Assembly: GCF_000524195.1 (NCBI RefSeq)
Contig: NW_020170476.1
Span: 194,882 to 258,881 of the forward strand
DNA length: 64,000 nucleotides
Origin: Echinococcus granulosus
Lineage: Eukaryota; Platyhelminthes; Cestoda; Cyclophyllidea; Taeniidae
Reading direction: 5' to 3'
Both the position numbers and the translations under genes were made by a program. This document shows positions 63,008 to 64,000 of the stretch, in pieces. How positions within the stretch are numbered: position 1 is the stretch's first letter; the number at the start of each line of letters is the position of its first letter. Under the pieces are notes generated by a model that had not been told where the DNA came from, ran no database searches, and worked only from the letters and a program-made list of their open reading frames with translations.

Positions 63008-64000
63008 CTGCAGAGGAGGGAAAAAACCAATTGTGACATGTTGATCTGAGAACGTTTTTCAGGCGTATCAAAGTGCTGTTTGATTACACGAGTCTTTCTA
63101 GTCTCCAGAAATTCAACCTCCACACCAATGGCCTGCTCTACCAGTATTCCAAGCCCTGTAGGTTCGTACAAAAAACTACTTGCAGACATGTAATACCTCA
63201 GAGAAAATTCCGGTTCTACATAGGTGGAAGTGTTGGTAAAACCAAATGTCACCGGTTGGATCTACGGCAAAGTGCCACGAGATGAAGGTATCTGATGGGG
63301 TCAGGCGAATCTACGGGGAACAGTAGCAGAATGGATATTAGAAATATTCAGGCTCGGGTTCTGCAAAACGTTCATTAATGGAGTGATAAGAAGGCTCGGC
63401 AGTACAGAAACAGAAAAGAGACAAAGAAAAGTGAAAACCAGATCTCCGAACGGGCCTTCGTATGTCACGTGGTCGACATACGAAAAAAAAAACGCTGTTG
63501 AATAACATTCAGGCTTGAGCAACAAAAAAACGGCTGAACTTTTAAAATGCATCTCACAAAGGGTCTCATGTCTCCTCACAGCGATCAGAAATCATCACAT
63601 GATCCTCCTTTCTGCAGAAATGCCAAAAGCGGTCACCAGGGGTGAAGAAAAAAGAGGACAAAGATCGGTATAACAGAACAAGGCTTTTATGCCTTTGGCT
63701 AAACGACTGACTCGGTCCCCGCACCCATTTAGTGGCATCTCACTTATGCTAGACAAGGTGTTCTTCTCCCAAACCTCCTGAAGGCTTGTAGTAGAGCTAC
63801 TTCTAGACTCATTAGTCCTCATGATTAATTTTGACGCTCCCGTCCATTGCTATCCCTATTGTTGCCATTCTTTGGGATCCTGGTCTAACAAGAGTCGCCA
63901 ATAAGAAGACCCAATGTATTCATGCATTTACGATCACCTATCCCTCTATTCTTTCTTAAGAGGTAAAATAGTAATGACAGGTTCATCAAGCTATAAAAAC
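63008..64000. other. NIPBL intron (upstream exon not found)
   Basis: The exon at 62573-63007 starts in phase 0 after a CTGCAG acceptor and needs an upstream exon encoding the preceding HEAT repeat. No segment in the last kilobase gives that similarity on the minus strand. This stretch is therefore most likely intron. Confidence 0.55.

Noticed and set aside
1..64000. CRISPR arrays, bacterial operons, rRNA or tRNA genes
   Set aside because: The window is eukaryotic and spliced. No regularly spaced direct repeats or convincing tRNA/rRNA sequence were seen by eye; a tRNA covariance-model scan was not possible.

Overview
This is a eukaryotic nuclear scaffold, most likely from a parasitic flatworm and probably a taeniid tapeworm. 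Three things point there. The genes are intron-rich and carry very small introns (32, 33, 34, 37, 40, 40, 41 and 43 nt were resolved here) beside multi-kilobase ones. A miniature non-coding LTR element resembles the TRIM elements known from taeniids. The conserved metazoan genes are strongly diverged. I assigned the species group by inference, not by a search. One 100-base assembly gap lies at 42484-42583.

Layout from left to right. (+) NOTUM, a secreted Wnt deacylase, 1754-10281, 11 exons. A gene-poor 4.4 kb follows. (-) Epsin, an endocytic adaptor, 14734-27190, 6 exons. (-) VAC14, the scaffold of the PIKfyve/FIG4 lipid kinase complex, 28770-34637, 15 exons. (+) A SMIM8-like 71-aa membrane protein, 34872-35130, head-to-head with VAC14. 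(+) A short-chain dehydrogenase/reductase-like gene, 35132-39083, starting directly after SMIM8 and lacking nearly all SDR catalytic residues. (-) A small disordered nuclear protein with an HMGN-like basic motif, 40231-41399. An accessory block at 41.4-45.8 kb holds a TRIM-like element, a broken inverted copy of the nuclear-protein gene and a mariner transposase fossil. (-) NIPBL/SCC2, the cohesin loader, 45779-63007, 16 exons, running off the right edge.

I built the exon models by hand from GT..AG sites, reading-frame phase and family resemblance. All seven gene models stay in frame throughout: 611 aa NOTUM, 582 aa epsin, 808 aa VAC14, 71 aa SMIM8, up to 549 aa SDR-like, 231 aa nuclear protein, and the C-terminal 1402 aa of NIPBL. 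The genes belong to unrelated pathways (Wnt shutdown, endocytosis, endolysosomal PI(3,5)P2, chromatin and cohesin). The only arrangements suggesting shared control are the 234-bp VAC14/SMIM8 divergent promoter and the SMIM8-SDR tandem, which looks like a flatworm trans-spliced dicistron.

The most unusual items are the SDR pseudoenzyme, the HMGN-like gene with its decayed inverted copy on the far side of the TRIM, and the SMIM8-SDR junction.
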